NCBI RefSeq assembly: GCF_028622835.1
Contig: NZ_CP117677.1
Span: 124,001 to 188,000, forward strand
Reading direction: 5' to 3'
Source of the DNA: Caloramator sp. mosi_1
GTDB lineage: Bacteria > Bacillota > Clostridia > Clostridiales > Caloramatoraceae
Length of the DNA stretch: 64,000 bases
Each line of letters opens with the position of its first letter. Within the stretch, counting starts at the first letter, position 1. The notes under the pieces were generated by a model that saw only the letters and a list, made by a program, of their open reading frames with translations, searched no databases and was not told where the DNA came from. Positions 10,543 to 20,373 of the stretch are shown here, piece after piece. Both the position numbers and the translations under genes were made by a program.

Positions 10543-11030
10543 TTATCCTAATACTCTCTTGCTTTTTCCTGTGTTATATCCTATATCATCTCCTAAAGTC
10601 TCGTCTGGCATAAGCCTAAACTTCTCCTTAACATATTCTACTTCTTCCTTTGCTGACATTGACATTACTGTCTTAATCTTATAGATGTAATGCCTTGACA
10701 TCTTTAAAGAGTTAGTTGGACAAACATCAACGCAGAAGGCACAGAAACTACATCTACCATAGTCAACAACAGGCTTTTTAATTTCCCTTCCCTGCTCATT
10801 TTTTCCAACTACCTTCATCTTTATTGCATCAAATGGACATATTCTTTTACACGCTGCACATCCAACGCATTTTTCTAAATCATTTGTATGAAGACCTCTA
10901 TAGGTAGGGGATACTCCCTCCTTTGGAAATACCCTTAATATCTGTTTAGGATATTTTATTGTTACAGGCTTTCTAAATAGATTTTTAAAGTTGTAAGTGG
11001 AGAATAAACGCTTTTATCACCTAATGCCAT
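10543..11030 (-). CDS. mbxN: NuoI/MbxN-like 2x[4Fe-4S] ferredoxin subunit (frameshifted)
   Basis: Electron-entry subunit of the membrane complex, relaying electrons from ferredoxin to the NuoB-like subunit. Two cluster motifs are visible: CVGCAACKRICP and CSFCAFCVDVCP, each CxxCxxCxxxCP. The N-terminus from 11030 (MALGDKSVYSPL) breaks in an A run near 10985; the other frame gives VTIKYPKQILRVFP before the clusters. About 162 residues when repaired. It is the last gene of the operon, 11 bases after the mbxL stop. Confidence 0.85.
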
Positions 11031-11041
11031 AAAAACACCTC

Positions 11042-12187
11042 CTACTTGTCTATATCTGGTGGGCATATGGCGAGTGATGCCATCCAAGCCGCAACATCAT
11101 CTATTTTCATCTTAGGCAGGTGTTTTTGTGCATATAACAGTCCTGCTGGAAGTGATGGTCCCCTAACACCTACTCTATATGGTTTCATCCCTCCATCTGA
11201 TACAACATAATATCCAAACTCACCTTTAGAAGACTCAACCTTTGCATACGCTTCTCCCTTTGGTACCTTAAGCATAGAAAGATTGCCTAAATTTAATCTT
11301 ACATCACCCTCAGGCATTTCCTTAAGTGCTTGTCTTATTAATTTTATTGTCTCTTCAAATTCCAATCTAACTTGAACAGCACGCGTTAAGGCATCTCCAC
11401 CCTCTTGAGTTACAACCTTTACATCAAGATATGGATATGCTGCATAGGGGTCATCTACTCTAACATCATATGCTGCACCTGAAGCCCTAAGATTTGGGCC
11501 TGTTATTCCTGTTTTTAAAGCCTCTTCTTTTGATATATAACCTAAGCCCTTCAACCTTTTATGGATTATAGGATTTTCAAAAACTAATTTATCGTATTCT
11601 ATTAGTCTATTTTCAAGATGATCTAATACCTCAATTAATCTCTCTATCCAACCTTCTGGCAGGTCGTTTCTTACTCCACCTGGGATATTGAATATATGAT
11701 ATATTCTTGCTCCTGTTAACCATTCAAACAAATCAAGAACTAAATCTCTATCTGCCATCATAATATACATTGGTGTATATAATCCAAGTGCTGCTCCAAG
11801 TGCCCCCATTCCCATTAAAAATGAAGTTAATCTGCTCATTTCAAGGGTTATAGTCCTTATGAATTTTGCTCTATCTGGTATATCAACCCCCATAATCTTT
11901 TCTATTGCAGTACAGTATGCAACTTCATTCGGGTCTGGGTCAACAACACATATTCTTGGAACAAGTGCTATGTTTTGAACCCATAGTTTTTGTTCCATTA
12001 ATTTTTCAAATCCTCTATGAAGATGCCCTGCATTTGGTCTTACCTTAACTATCTCAGTTCCTATCATCTCTAATACATATCCAAAATTCCCGTGCATACC
12101 TGGATGATTAGGGCCAAAGAACAATTCATATACTGCTAAATTATCTTTTTCAGCTATTTTACTTAGTGAATATGATGGTGCATCCAT
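11042..12187 (-). CDS. mbxL: NuoD/MbxL-like catalytic-type subunit with CxxD in place of both CxxC motifs
   Basis: The frame is intact at 381 residues. It belongs to the NuoD / group 4 [NiFe]-hydrogenase large subunit family, with FGPNHPGMHGNFG, GHLHRGFEKL and TGPNLRASGA-DVR in the expected order. A [NiFe] hydrogenase needs two CxxC pairs, one near each end. Here the N-terminal site reads RICVVDPDPNE and the C-terminal site ICPPDIDK, so each keeps one Cys with Asp at the second position. It is therefore unlikely to bind NiFe. The closest relatives should be the Mbx/Mbs ferredoxin-dependent complexes, which in Pyrococcus act in sulfur metabolism. The start overlaps the mbxK stop (TAATG). Confidence 0.85.
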   Translation of the reverse strand: MDAPSYSLSKIAEKDNLAVYELFFGPNHPGMHGNFGYVLEMIGTEIVKVRPNAGHLHRGFEKLMEQKLWVQNIALVPRICVVDPDPNEVAYCTAIEKIMGVDIPDRAKFIRTITLEMSRLTSFLMGMGALGAALGLYTPMYIMMADRDLVLDLFEWLTGARIYHIFNIPGGVRNDLPEGWIERLIEVLDHLENRLIEYDKLVFENPIIHKRLKGLGYISKEEALKTGITGPNLRASGAAYDVRVDDPYAAYPYLDVKVVTQEGGDALTRAVQVRLEFEETIKLIRQALKEMPEGDVRLNLGNLSMLKVPKGEAYAKVESSKGEFGYYVVSDGGMKPYRVGVRGPSLPAGLLYAQKHLPKMKIDDVAAWMASLAICPPDIDK

Positions 12188-12665
12188 TATCTATCACCTC
12201 CATCTACTTCTGCGTCATACAGCCTTATTGAAAATTCTCTGGTATCAAAATCCTTTCTAAGCGGTGGAATGTCAACCCAATTTTCCAAAAATAGAGGTGA
12301 TAAATCATTATTCCCCTCAAATTTAATACCAAAGAATTCGTGTACCTCTTGTTCGTAAAATTGTGCTTGTTCCCAAAGACTGTTTACAGTTGATACCTTA
12401 GGATTATTCCTTTCAACTCTTGTTTTAACTAATATATGAATTTTATGTTTATATGACCAAAGGTGATAAACAACTTCAAACTCTCCATCTTCTATAAAAT
12501 CAACTGCCGTTATAAAGGACAGATGGTCAAATCCTATGCTTTTTAAAAAACAATATCATTTAAAAGAGTATCTTTATTTACTAAAAGGGCTATTTGATTA
12601 TGATATAAATCTAAAACATTATATCCTCTATCAACTAATAATTTTATAATTTCATTCTTTTGCAT
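12187..12665 (-). CDS. mbxK: NuoC/MbxK-like 30-kDa subunit (frameshifted)
   Basis: Small hydrophilic subunit of the peripheral arm. The ATG at 12665 gives MQKNEIIKLLVDRGYN and overlaps the end of mbxJ. The frame breaks in a T/A run near 12545. The other frame then shows SFITAVDFIEDG, HKIHILVKTRVERNNP and YEQEVHEFFGIKFEGN, the NuoC signature ERE.xDhFGI region, and ends PPLRKDFDTREF. About 158 residues. The stop TAA shares a base with the mbxL ATG, indicating translational coupling. Confidence 0.8.
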
Positions 12666-13244
12666 TTTCATTTTTTCCCTCCAAATCATTTTTAGGGGTT
12701 TGTCCTAATATAGGTTCTGTCTTTTTAAGTACCCTATCTTGATTTGCTTTATAGTATTCATAATTTTCCTTGTACTTTTTATAAGCCCCTGCCTCTCCCG
12801 ATTGAATCATCTTCATTAAAGCTTGAAGTGCATCGATTACTGCTTCAGGTCTTGGCATACAACCTGATACTGTAATGTCAACAGGTATATACTCTGCTAA
12901 ATTTGTTATTGTGTTATATGAATCCCAATATATTCCTCCATTTACAGTACAAGAACCAAAGGCTAATACCCATTTAGGTTCAGGCATTTGTTCATAGGTT
13001 CTTATTATTCTCTTTAAAGTTTTTAAAGAAACATATCCTGTTACAAGTAGTACATCGGCCTGTCTTGGTGTAGCCATAGGTCCTATTCCAAATCTTTCAA
13101 GATCCCACCTGGATGTCATCGATGGTGGCAACTCCACCGCTCCACAACCTGTACAATAATGAAGCATCCAAATAGACCTTTGTCTAAAAAATCTATAACA
13201 TTCTCTATACAACTTCTCTTCTTTTCTTCCTTTAATTGCTGCAT
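12652..13244 (-). CDS. mbxJ: NuoB/MbxJ-like [4Fe-4S] small subunit (frameshifted)
   Basis: Carries the proximal (N2-type) iron-sulfur cluster facing the MbxL-like subunit. From the ATG at 13244 the frame gives MQQLKEEKKRSCIENVIDF, breaks in a T run near 13190, and continues RQRSIWMLHYCTGCGAVE. Cluster ligands are the CTGC pair, GSCTVNGG and SGCMPRPEAV. RFGIGPMATPRQADVLLV is highly conserved in the family. About 197 residues, with a polar C-terminal extension after residue 150. Confidence 0.85.
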
Positions 13245-13255
13245 TCTAAGCACCC

Positions 13256-14139
13256 CTATAATAGAATAAGAAATAATTGAAGAACTGCAATCCCCATCGG
13301 AACAGTCCATAAAAACTTAACTGCTTGTTCTATTTTAAATCTTGGGAATACAGCCTCAATAAACACTGTAATTAAATAAATCTCAAACTGCTTTAAAACA
13401 AAGGTAAATACATTGCTTGCTCCACCCATAAAAAGGTTTACTATTATTGCAGTTTCAACAAATATTGCAACTGCGTGTGTTAAAAATGCAAGTCCAAGAT
13501 ATTTACCACTTAATTCAACCATTGGACCTGACGCTATTTCAGCAGGTGCAATCATTGCATCAAAGGGCTTTTCTCCCATCATTGCTTGAAGTGCAATTTC
13601 TGCTGCAATAAAAGCAAGAGGAAACTTTATCATATTCCAATTTAAAATCGAACCTGCCTGTGCATTTGAAATTAACTCAAGTGACGAAGTTCCATTAAAT
13701 ATAATAAGCCCAAGAATAACAGTAAAAAACGGTACTTCATATCCAAGCATCATTGTTAAGGCACGGGACACACCTATTGTGGCATTAGGGTTACCACTTG
13801 CAGCAACTGCCATTGCCATCCCAAGATATCCTATTGCCATTAAATACATAATTACTATTAAGTTTGTACTTGTTTTTACTGCAACGTGTCCTGCAATCGG
13901 AACAAACAGCATAGTAGCTAAAAGTCCCCGAGGGACATAACCATTCCTAAATCCATTACAAAATTATGTGTTATGGATTTTCTTGAAAACAACTTTCCAA
14001 CATCAATAAAGGCCTGATAAAAAGGTGGACCATATCTTAGTTGAATTCTTGCTATAACCTTTCGTCCAATTCCCATAAACAGTAGACCAATAAATATTGC
14101 AAATATACCAAATAAAAATACTCTTAAAACTGCCATCAT
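13256..14139 (-). CDS. mbxM: NuoH/MbxM-like membrane anchor subunit (frameshifted)
   Basis: Multi-spanning subunit that links the peripheral arm to the ion-pumping module. GRKVIARIQLRYGPPFYQAFIDVGK in the first cytoplasmic loop is the hallmark NuoH sequence, and GEKPFDAMIAPAEIASGPMVELSG later in the protein is the conserved acidic loop at the quinone-site equivalent. The frame breaks at a C/G run near 13918. The repaired length is about 294 residues. Its ATG at 14139 overlaps the stop of the upstream MrpD-like gene (ATGA). Confidence 0.85.
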
Positions 14140-16006
14140 ATAATCAACCCTCCTAATATTAATAGGAGAACTCCTATGCTAAATAAAAGTACTGCACTTT
14201 CTCCTTTTTTAAACAGTCCTTGAATTGTTAAACTTACATATTCAAAATTTCTTCCTATATTTGCAAAAAATCATCTAACGATACGGTTTTAAGTAATGGT
14301 TCAAACATCTCTTTAAATGGCTGATAGAAGGCATATGAGTAGTTAAACCTATCTGCATCTACACCCCATTCCTCTGGGTATTCCCCTGCTGTATAATTAT
14401 CATTTTGAGGAACCTTTTCAGATTTATTACCAAAGAAATACATTAGGGCTGATATTATAACTCCTGCAACAAACATATAAAATACTATTTTTAAATCTAT
14501 AACTGAATTTTTAAACTTCCCTCAAGTGTTGTCCAAGATGCTATCGCAACATTGTAACCTGCTGCCTTCAAAACTGATGTAAGTGGTCTCATCACAACTC
14601 CTGGTACTACACCAGCTACTAACATAATAATCATCATAATAAACATAGGAACTGCCATAGTAAGTGGTACTTCCTTTACGCCCTTAAACCTATCAGGAAG
14701 TTGTCCTAAAAATATTGAAGCTAAAGCTCTAAAGAGGTACATAAATGCACCTGTTGATGCAAATATCATAGCTATTGCAAATACCACCATCTTCTTTGAC
14801 ATAAGTGCCTGTATAATCATCCACTTTGAACCAAATCCATTAAGGGGTGGTATTCCAGCTGCTGCTATAATACCTAATAAAAACGTCATAAAAGTAAGTG
14901 GCATTTTGTAAACTAATCCACCAAGCTTATGCATCTCACTTTCACCAGTTCTAAATACAACTGCAGCAAGTGTTAAAAATATAGCTGCCTTTAAAATCAT
15001 ATGGTTTACAACGTGAAAAAGTGAACCTTCAAATCCAACTATAGTCATTGAAGAAAATCCAAGCAAAATATATCCCATATTTGCAACTGATGAATAAGCA
15101 AATAATTTTTTCATATCAGTTTGGAATATTGCAAGCAACGTTCCAAGCACAGCACTTATTGCACCAAGATAACCTAAAGTATATTCAAGTATGTTTGCAG
15201 TATTTAATATCTTTGGAAGATTAGCACTTCCTACAACTGGCACAATAAATACAGCCATTGGATAAACCCCATACTTTATCATTACAGAAGACATAAATGT
15301 AATATAATCCTCTGGTCCCTCAGCATAAACCTTTTGCGGCCACATATAGAAGGGAAATACTGCTGATTTTATTAAAAGGAAGTTAAAAATAGAAGCAGAA
15401 TTCCTATTCCTAATTTTTTAGAAGAATTTATTATCTGAAGTAAGCCATAGGCTGATGAAAGTATTTCAAAGGTACCTGTGTACATACCTAAAAGTGATAT
15501 AGCAATAAGCATTAATGCCGCGCCAAATATCGATAATGCTAAGTAATATTTTGCTCCATCAAGTGCCTTATCCTTGCCATTTGTAATAGCAAAGAAACTT
15601 GTCCATCCCATAAGCTCCCACATCATAAAGAAGGTTACCCAATCCTTTGCAAAGAATATACCCAAATTAGAAAATATAATAAGCATCCAAATAGCCGATA
15701 CATTTCCCTTTGATTTTTTATTAAATCCTATTGAAAATATTGATATAATTAAAGTTATTACTGCAGAAAAAATGCAAAATACCAACCTATTGGATTATTT
15801 GAAACTCCTAAAGTAAGCTTTGCTCCTAAGATTACATAAGCTGTATCAATTTTATAACTTAAATCCCACATTCCATAAATTGAGTAGAGCTTATATAATA
15901 TAAAACCATTAGATGCTAAAAATATACTCCAAGTTACTCCTTTATTTTTAATAAAAAATGCTAATAAAAGAGTGGTGATTAAAGGAACTAAAAGCAGTTC
16001 TATCAT
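14136..16006 (-). CDS. Second MrpD/NuoL-like antiporter subunit with long C-terminal extension (MbxH'-like, frameshifted)
   Basis: Proton/sodium antiporter-like subunit. The start at 16006 gives MIELLLVPLITTLLLAF. Breaks lie near 15770, 15360, 14510 and 14268. Antiporter motifs include FFMMWELMGWTSFF (the conserved membrane Glu), FQTDMKKLFAYSSVANMGY (channel Lys and Tyr), HVVNHMILKAAIF and AAAGIPPLNGFGSKW. The stop near 14497 is an A-run artefact: one base joins EGSLKNSV to a tail with DNYTAGEYPEEWG, the lateral-helix-type region, and a last helix ending LLLILGGLII. Total about 620 residues. A second MrpD-type subunit is a feature of Mbx/Mbs rather than Mbh complexes. Confidence 0.75.
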
Positions 16007-16016
16007 AATCTCAACC

Positions 16017-17463
16017 TCACTTTAACGATAAAATTATGTTTATATATTTATAAGGTGCGTTTTTTATTTCATCAATTAAATTCCATAAAACTTGTTCAAT
16101 ATAATTTGGATATATACCTATTGCTAAAATTAATAGGGCCAACAGGAACGGAACTACAGAATAAACCCTTGAAATATTCACACTATTCACATCCTTATCT
16201 GTAAAAATGTGTGGGAAATTCTTAAATAATAAACACCTTCAACAATAGATGCAGTCAATATTATTATTAAGCCTATTGTCGGTAATTTACCTTGTGCTAA
16301 AGCACTTAAAATAATAGAAAACTTTCCCCAAAAACCTGCAAAGAAGGGCATTCCCATTAGACTTAGTGCTGCTATTGTAAAGGAAATTGCATATATTGGA
16401 TATTTTCTACCTAATCCCTTCATATCAACGTAATTTTTGCTATTAACTGCATTCCAATATTGTTTTGTTACTATAAACATTATTAATTTAGCAAGATAAT
16501 TTGATATAACAATATAAAGTGCACCCTTTATAGATTCAAAACTTCCTAATGCTATTCCAAACATAAATATTCCCATTTGAGCCATTGAAGAAAAAGCAAG
16601 TATCTTTACTAAATTTTTTCCTTAAGTGCACCAACTTCACCTATTATGACTGTCATAAATGAAAGTATCATTAGTATAGTTGAAATGTTTGTTTTATACA
16701 TATTAGGAAAAACTATAAGAAGAATTCTTACTGCACCATATATGCCAGCTGTTCCAAGCATTCCGTGTGTAAACATATTTACAGAGGTAATTGAACCTTC
16801 ATAGGATTTAACAACCCAAAGGTTAAATGGAAATATTTTAAGCTCAACCAGCATACTTGATAAAAATAATATTAATATTAAATTAAATGATGCTTGATTT
16901 AGGCTTGGCAATTTTACTGCGATATCGGCAAAATTTAAAGTTCCTAAGGTTTTATATATTAGTCCGATTGAAGCTAAACTAAAAAGCGAAGCTGTAGATG
17001 ATAAAATTAAAAACTTCAATGCTGCACCTGTTGATAGCCTATCTCTTTTATAGGCAACAAGTCCAGCAATAGCAAAGGTTGAAAGTTCAGTAAAAAGGTA
17101 AAAGTTAAACATATCTCCTGTTAAAACCATACCATTTGTAGCAGCTAAAAGTACAAAATAAAAGGAATAAAATTGATATTCTTTTATGTCTTTAACTAAT
17201 GTTATAGAAATTACTGCTGCTGTATTTACAAGTAATAAAAAATAAATTGTTATATCAGTTACAACGAAATTTATACCATAGGGTGCCTTCCATCCTCCTA
17301 TTGCAACATTAAATGGAATACATCCACTCTTAAAAATAAATATTGTGAATAATAAATTAAAAAATGTAACTAAATACATAATAATTTTGTTTTTAGTTTC
17401 TAAGAAAAGAGATAAAAATGCTGCAATTAGAGGGATAACTACTAAAAATACAACGCTGTTCAT
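16017..17463 (-). CDS. mrpD: MrpD-like antiporter subunit (frameshifted)
   Basis: Na+/H+ antiporter-type subunit of the MrpD/NuoN/MbxH family. The start at 17463 (MNSVVFLVVIPLIAAF) is preferred because GAGGGG lies eight bases upstream. Visible motifs are MFNFYLFTELSTFAIAGL (conserved membrane Glu), SMLVELKIFPFNLWVV and FTHGMLGTAGIYGAVR. After breaks near 16600 and 16190 the protein continues FSSMAQMGIF, ISNYLAKLIMFIV and LMGMPFFAGFWGKF, and ends NAPYKYINIILSLK. About 480 residues when repaired. Confidence 0.8.
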
Positions 17464-17467
17464 ATAT

Positions 17468-17818
17468 TTACCCCTCTTCATCAGTTGCTGTAATTAAATT
17501 TGAGTTGTGTGTGTTTTTATACCTTATAGCAAGTGCTAATGCAAAGGCTGTAGTACCAAGACCTATTACAATCGAAGTTAAAACCAATGCCTGCGGAACT
17601 GGATCAACCATTTTATCAAGATTTGCAATACTTAAATCAGATTGTAGGATTGGCGTTAAGCCTCCCTCAATATATCCAAAGGCAACTAAGAGCATATTAA
17701 TTCCTGTTTCTATTATGTTAAGGGCTATTAAAATCTTAACTATATTTTTTCTTGTTAAAACTCCATAAAGTCCAACAAAGACTAATGATAGTGAAGATAA
17801 TATAAAAACTTTAGTCAT
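17468..17818 (-). CDS. mrpC: MrpC/NuoK-like subunit
   Basis: Three-helix subunit of the Mrp module, NuoK-like, intact at about 116 residues. LIALNIIETGINMLLVAFGY carries the conserved buried Glu of the NuoK family, and PVPQALVLTSIVIGLGTTAFALAL is the strongly conserved third helix. The ATG at 17818 is chosen because GAGGAG lies about eight bases before it; the GTG three codons earlier overlaps that box. Confidence 0.9.
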   Translation of the reverse strand: MTKVFILSSLSLVFVGLYGVLTRKNIVKILIALNIIETGINMLLVAFGYIEGGLTPILQSDLSIANLDKMVDPVPQALVLTSIVIGLGTTAFALALAIRYKNTHNSNLITATDEEG

Positions 17819-17820
17819 AA

Positions 17821-18564
17821 TCAACACTCCTCATAAAATTCAAAATAAATATTTGACAATTCAGCAGCAACTTTAAATGCTATAAGCCCGTAAAATACAG
17901 GTATTAGACCACCTGAGAATAAATCTCCTATTCTATCGCCTACTATAAAGTTTTGAAAGAAATTGCCCTTAATAAAGAAGGATACTATTCCTATAATAAA
18001 TATTGATATGCCTGCAATTGCTTCAATAACCTTTAAAGTTTTACTTTTTACTGTTTTTCTACCTGATAAAACTCCTATTAATATTGAAGTTGATATAATC
18101 GCACCGGCTGGAAAACCTCCACCTGGCGATAGATGCCCATTTATAAACATATATCCACCTATAATAAGCATTAAAACCATAAGAATAGGTGCCCATCTAT
18201 ATAAAATTACAGATGGTTTTTTTATACTTCTTTTATCCTTTGGTATAACAAAACCAAACCCTAAGATAGTTACAAAAAGAACTATAACTTCAAGGGTTGT
18301 ATCAAATAATCTATAGTCTACAACAACTGAGGTAACTATATTTGCAGATGTATCTTCTGCAGTTTGTCCAAAAGCATATGTGCTTTTTTCATCTAATACA
18401 TTCTTTTTCAAGTATTTATCTGCCACCCTCATCTTAGGAGTAATATTGTCTGTTATCTTTATTCCACTTCCTGTATCAATCGAAACCTTATAGATATAAA
18501 AGGCCATAAATGAAAGAATTAAAAGCGTAACTATATTTAAAAATAAAGACTTCTCATCTTTCAT
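17821..18564 (-). CDS. mrpB: MnhB-domain subunit (MrpB; MbxE+F-like)
   Basis: Intact at 247 residues. The first 90 residues hold one helix and an extracytoplasmic segment; DTSANIVTSVVVDYRLFDTTLEV is the conserved MnhB-type entry motif. The C-terminal half is the MnhB domain with GHLSPGGGFPAGAII and DLFSGGLIPVFYGLIAFKVA, both hallmarks. It corresponds to the MbxE/F region. The start overlaps the DUF4040 gene by 11 bases. Confidence 0.9.
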   Translation of the reverse strand: MKDEKSLFLNIVTLLILSFMAFYIYKVSIDTGSGIKITDNITPKMRVADKYLKKNVLDEKSTYAFGQTAEDTSANIVTSVVVDYRLFDTTLEVIVLFVTILGFGFVIPKDKRSIKKPSVILYRWAPILMVLMLIIGGYMFINGHLSPGGGFPAGAIISTSILIGVLSGRKTVKSKTLKVIEAIAGISIFIIGIVSFFIKGNFFQNFIVGDRIGDLFSGGLIPVFYGLIAFKVAAELSNIYFEFYEEC

Positions 18565-18799
18565 CTCTCTTATCCTCCATTTTCTTATATGTGAATATAA
18601 ATAATGCTGTTGTTATAGCGGAACCTATTGCAGCCTCTGTTATGGCAACATCAGGTGCCTGCATTAAAAGAAACATAACTGAGGACATTAATGATACTAT
18701 TCCAAAAATAACTATTGCCCTAAAAACATCCTTTGTTAATACAGTCCAAACTGCCCCTAAAAACATAATCACAGCTACAAAAATTGCAAAATTAATCAT
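18554..18799 (-). CDS. mbxD: DUF4040 subunit (MbxD-like; MrpA C-terminal equivalent)
   Basis: Small membrane subunit of about 81 residues, equivalent to the C-terminal part of MrpA and the NuoJ-like part of complex I. QAPDVAITEAAIGSAITTALFI is the DUF4040 signature with the functional buried Glu. The ATG at 18799 (MINFAIFVAVI) follows GGGTGAG and overlaps the end of mrpG by eight bases. Frame intact. Confidence 0.9.
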   Translation of the reverse strand: MINFAIFVAVIMFLGAVWTVLTKDVFRAIVIFGIVSLMSSVMFLLMQAPDVAITEAAIGSAITTALFIFTYKKMEDKRDER

Positions 18800-19113
18800 T
18801 TTTCTCACCCTCCTTCAAAAGGGGATTGGATTCTAATATAAACTTTGCCTTATTTCTCCTAAGTGCAGCTTTACAGATTGTATGGGACGCTATAGGAGAT
18901 GAAAAGAGAAAAACAATCCCATAAGTATAAGTTTGGGTGCTGCCTGTGTATTTAAAAATGCAAATCCTATAAGTAATGCCAATATCCCAAGAGTTGAAGC
19001 CTTTGTTCCTGCCTGTGATTGATTAAGAATATCTGGCATCCTTAAAATTCCAAGACCAGCAAGGAATAAAAATGTTGCCCCAACTAAAACAAAAACCAGC
19101 CAACAAATTGCAT
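18792..19113 (-). CDS. mrpG: MrpG-like subunit (frameshifted)
   Basis: Three-helix PhaG/MnhG subunit. From the ATG at 19113 (RBS GGGAGGA) the frame reads MQFVGW and fails where one G is missing before a T run; repaired it continues VFVLVGATFLFLAGLGILRMPDILN, the typical MnhG opening, then SQAGTKASTLGILAL. The C-terminus SPIASHTICKAALRRNK matches the conserved PisaHxiaraA motif; a second break lies near 18915. About 105 residues. Confidence 0.8.
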
Positions 19114-19114
19114 A

Positions 19115-19362
19115 CTATATTCCTCCCTCTAAATAACGTGCTACAGCTACAACACCAACAAAGGATAGAAGACCATAGATTAAAGCAACATCTAATAGCA
19201 AAACATTATCTGTAAAAAAGCAAATACGACAATAAAACCCGATGTTATTGTTGTCAAAACATCTATTGCTACAACTCTACTTTCTATTGAATCACCCTTT
19301 ATTAACCTAAGTACGCTAAGAAACATTCCTAAAATGATAAGTGTTATTGGAATATAAAACAT
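19115..19362 (-). CDS. mrpF: MrpF-like subunit (frameshifted)
   Basis: Three-helix MnhF/PhaF subunit of about 82 residues. The ATG at 19362 gives MFYIPITLIILGMFLSVLRLIKGD, then SRVVAIDVLTTI, the conserved RvvalD motif. One base in a T run near 19215 restores NVLLLDVALIYGLLSFVGVVAVARYLEGG. The stop lies just upstream of mrpG. Confidence 0.8.
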
Positions 19363-19378
19363 TATTCAAATGCCTCCT

Positions 19379-19833
19379 TTAGAATTTTTCAAAGGGTCCC
19401 TTAAGTTCCTCTACATCATCAACCTTTGTGCCTTCAACTACGTGTATATACATTACATCCTCATCTAAATCTACAGAAATTGTACCTGGAGTTAATGTAA
19501 TTGAATTTGCAAGTAATGCCTTTGCTATATTGGACTTTAATTCTGTTTTTACTTCATATATCTTTGGTGAAATAGGTAGTGAAGGAGTTACAACAATCCT
19601 TGCCATATTTAAGTTGGCCTTAACCAACTCAATTAAAAAAACTATAAAATATTTTGTTAAATAATATAGGGATTTTATTTTAAATCTTTTACCATTTTGA
19701 TTGTAAAATTGGATTAAAACTGAAATGAAAAAGGATAGTACTAAACCAAATATAAATTCTTGACTTGTAAGTGGATAGCTTAGAGCTGACCACACTAAAA
19801 AAGAGAAAGAAAAGCAAAAATAAAATTATTCAT
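19379..19833 (-). CDS. mrpE: MrpE-like subunit (frameshift near N-terminus)
   Basis: First structural gene of the antiporter module. The ATG at 19833 has a strong GGAGGTGG box. MNNFIFAFLSLF breaks in a T run near 19797 and continues SVWSALSYPLTSQEFIFG. Conserved MnhE features are PKIYEVKTELKSNIAKALLANSITLTPGTISV and MYIHVVEGTK. About 151 residues. Confidence 0.85.
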
Positions 19834-19879
19834 TGGACCACCTCCAAAATTTTCGGTTATTCCCCTATTAATGAGAGAA

Positions 19880-20125
19880 TTATCCTTTTACATTATCATC
19901 TACTATGCTGTATATAACCTCAAGTCCACTTCGTTCTCCCTCAATTACACCTGCGTTTTTTAATATTCCTAAATGCTTTGATACAGTTGATTGAGGTATA
20001 TTTAAACATTCTTGAATTTTGGTTACATTTGATTGTCCATTTAACAAGCAAAGCAAAATTGACACCCTTATAGGATTAGATAAGGCTTTGAACTTATCCG
20101 ATAATTTTTGAATTTTCTTATTCAC
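19880..20125 (-). CDS. ArsR-family winged-helix regulator leading the mbx operon
   Basis: An 81-residue ArsR/SmtB-type repressor, intact. LSNPIRVSILLCLLNGQ begins the HTH region and CLNIPQSTVSKHLGILKNAGVIEGERSG is the recognition helix and wing. Two Cys (residues 27 and 40) are present, but no CxxC or classical metal-site ELCVCDL motif, so the signal is unknown. The GTG start at 20125 fits AGG seven bases upstream. It ends 46 bases before mrpE on the same strand and diverges from the BASS transporter, with a palindromic operator candidate between them. SurR, an ArsR-type protein, controls mbx genes in Pyrococcus; similarity of role is inference. Confidence 0.85.
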   Translation of the reverse strand: MNKKIQKLSDKFKALSNPIRVSILLCLLNGQSNVTKIQECLNIPQSTVSKHLGILKNAGVIEGERSGLEVIYSIVDDNVKG

Positions 20126-20161
20126 GTATATACCTATACCCCCTTCTTGTATTTATATATT

Positions 20162-20179
20162 ATAATATTACAATATTAT
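20162..20179. promoter_or_regulatory. Palindromic operator candidate, arsR / transporter intergenic region
   Basis: ATAATATTACAATATTAT is a perfect 8+2+8 inverted repeat 37 bases upstream of the arsR start. A related box, CATAATATTATATG, lies at 20237-20250 on the transporter side. AT-rich dyads of this kind are typical ArsR-family operators; binding is not shown. Confidence 0.5.
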
Positions 20180-20373
20180 GCTTATTATTTCAATTTAATT
20201 ATTTTTTAACAAGTTAAGGTTGTTGGCATTTGCCATAATATTATATGATTTATTGTAATTGGTTAAGATATTTAGAGAAATTAAATAATAATTAATTATA
20301 TATACCCCTATGCGGTATTTGATATTTCAATCAAATATAAATATAATTAAATTCGTTGAAGGGAGGAATTTAT

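Noticed and set aside
11042..12187. [NiFe]-hydrogenase large subunit
   Set aside because: Both CxxC nickel-binding motifs are incomplete (CVVD and CPPD), so an H2-forming or H2-oxidising enzyme is not supported despite family similarity.
14255..14476. Separate small MbhI/MbxI-like gene
   Set aside because: Joining the frames at the A run near 14510 makes it the continuous C-terminal extension of the second MrpD-like protein; there is no RBS before its apparent start.
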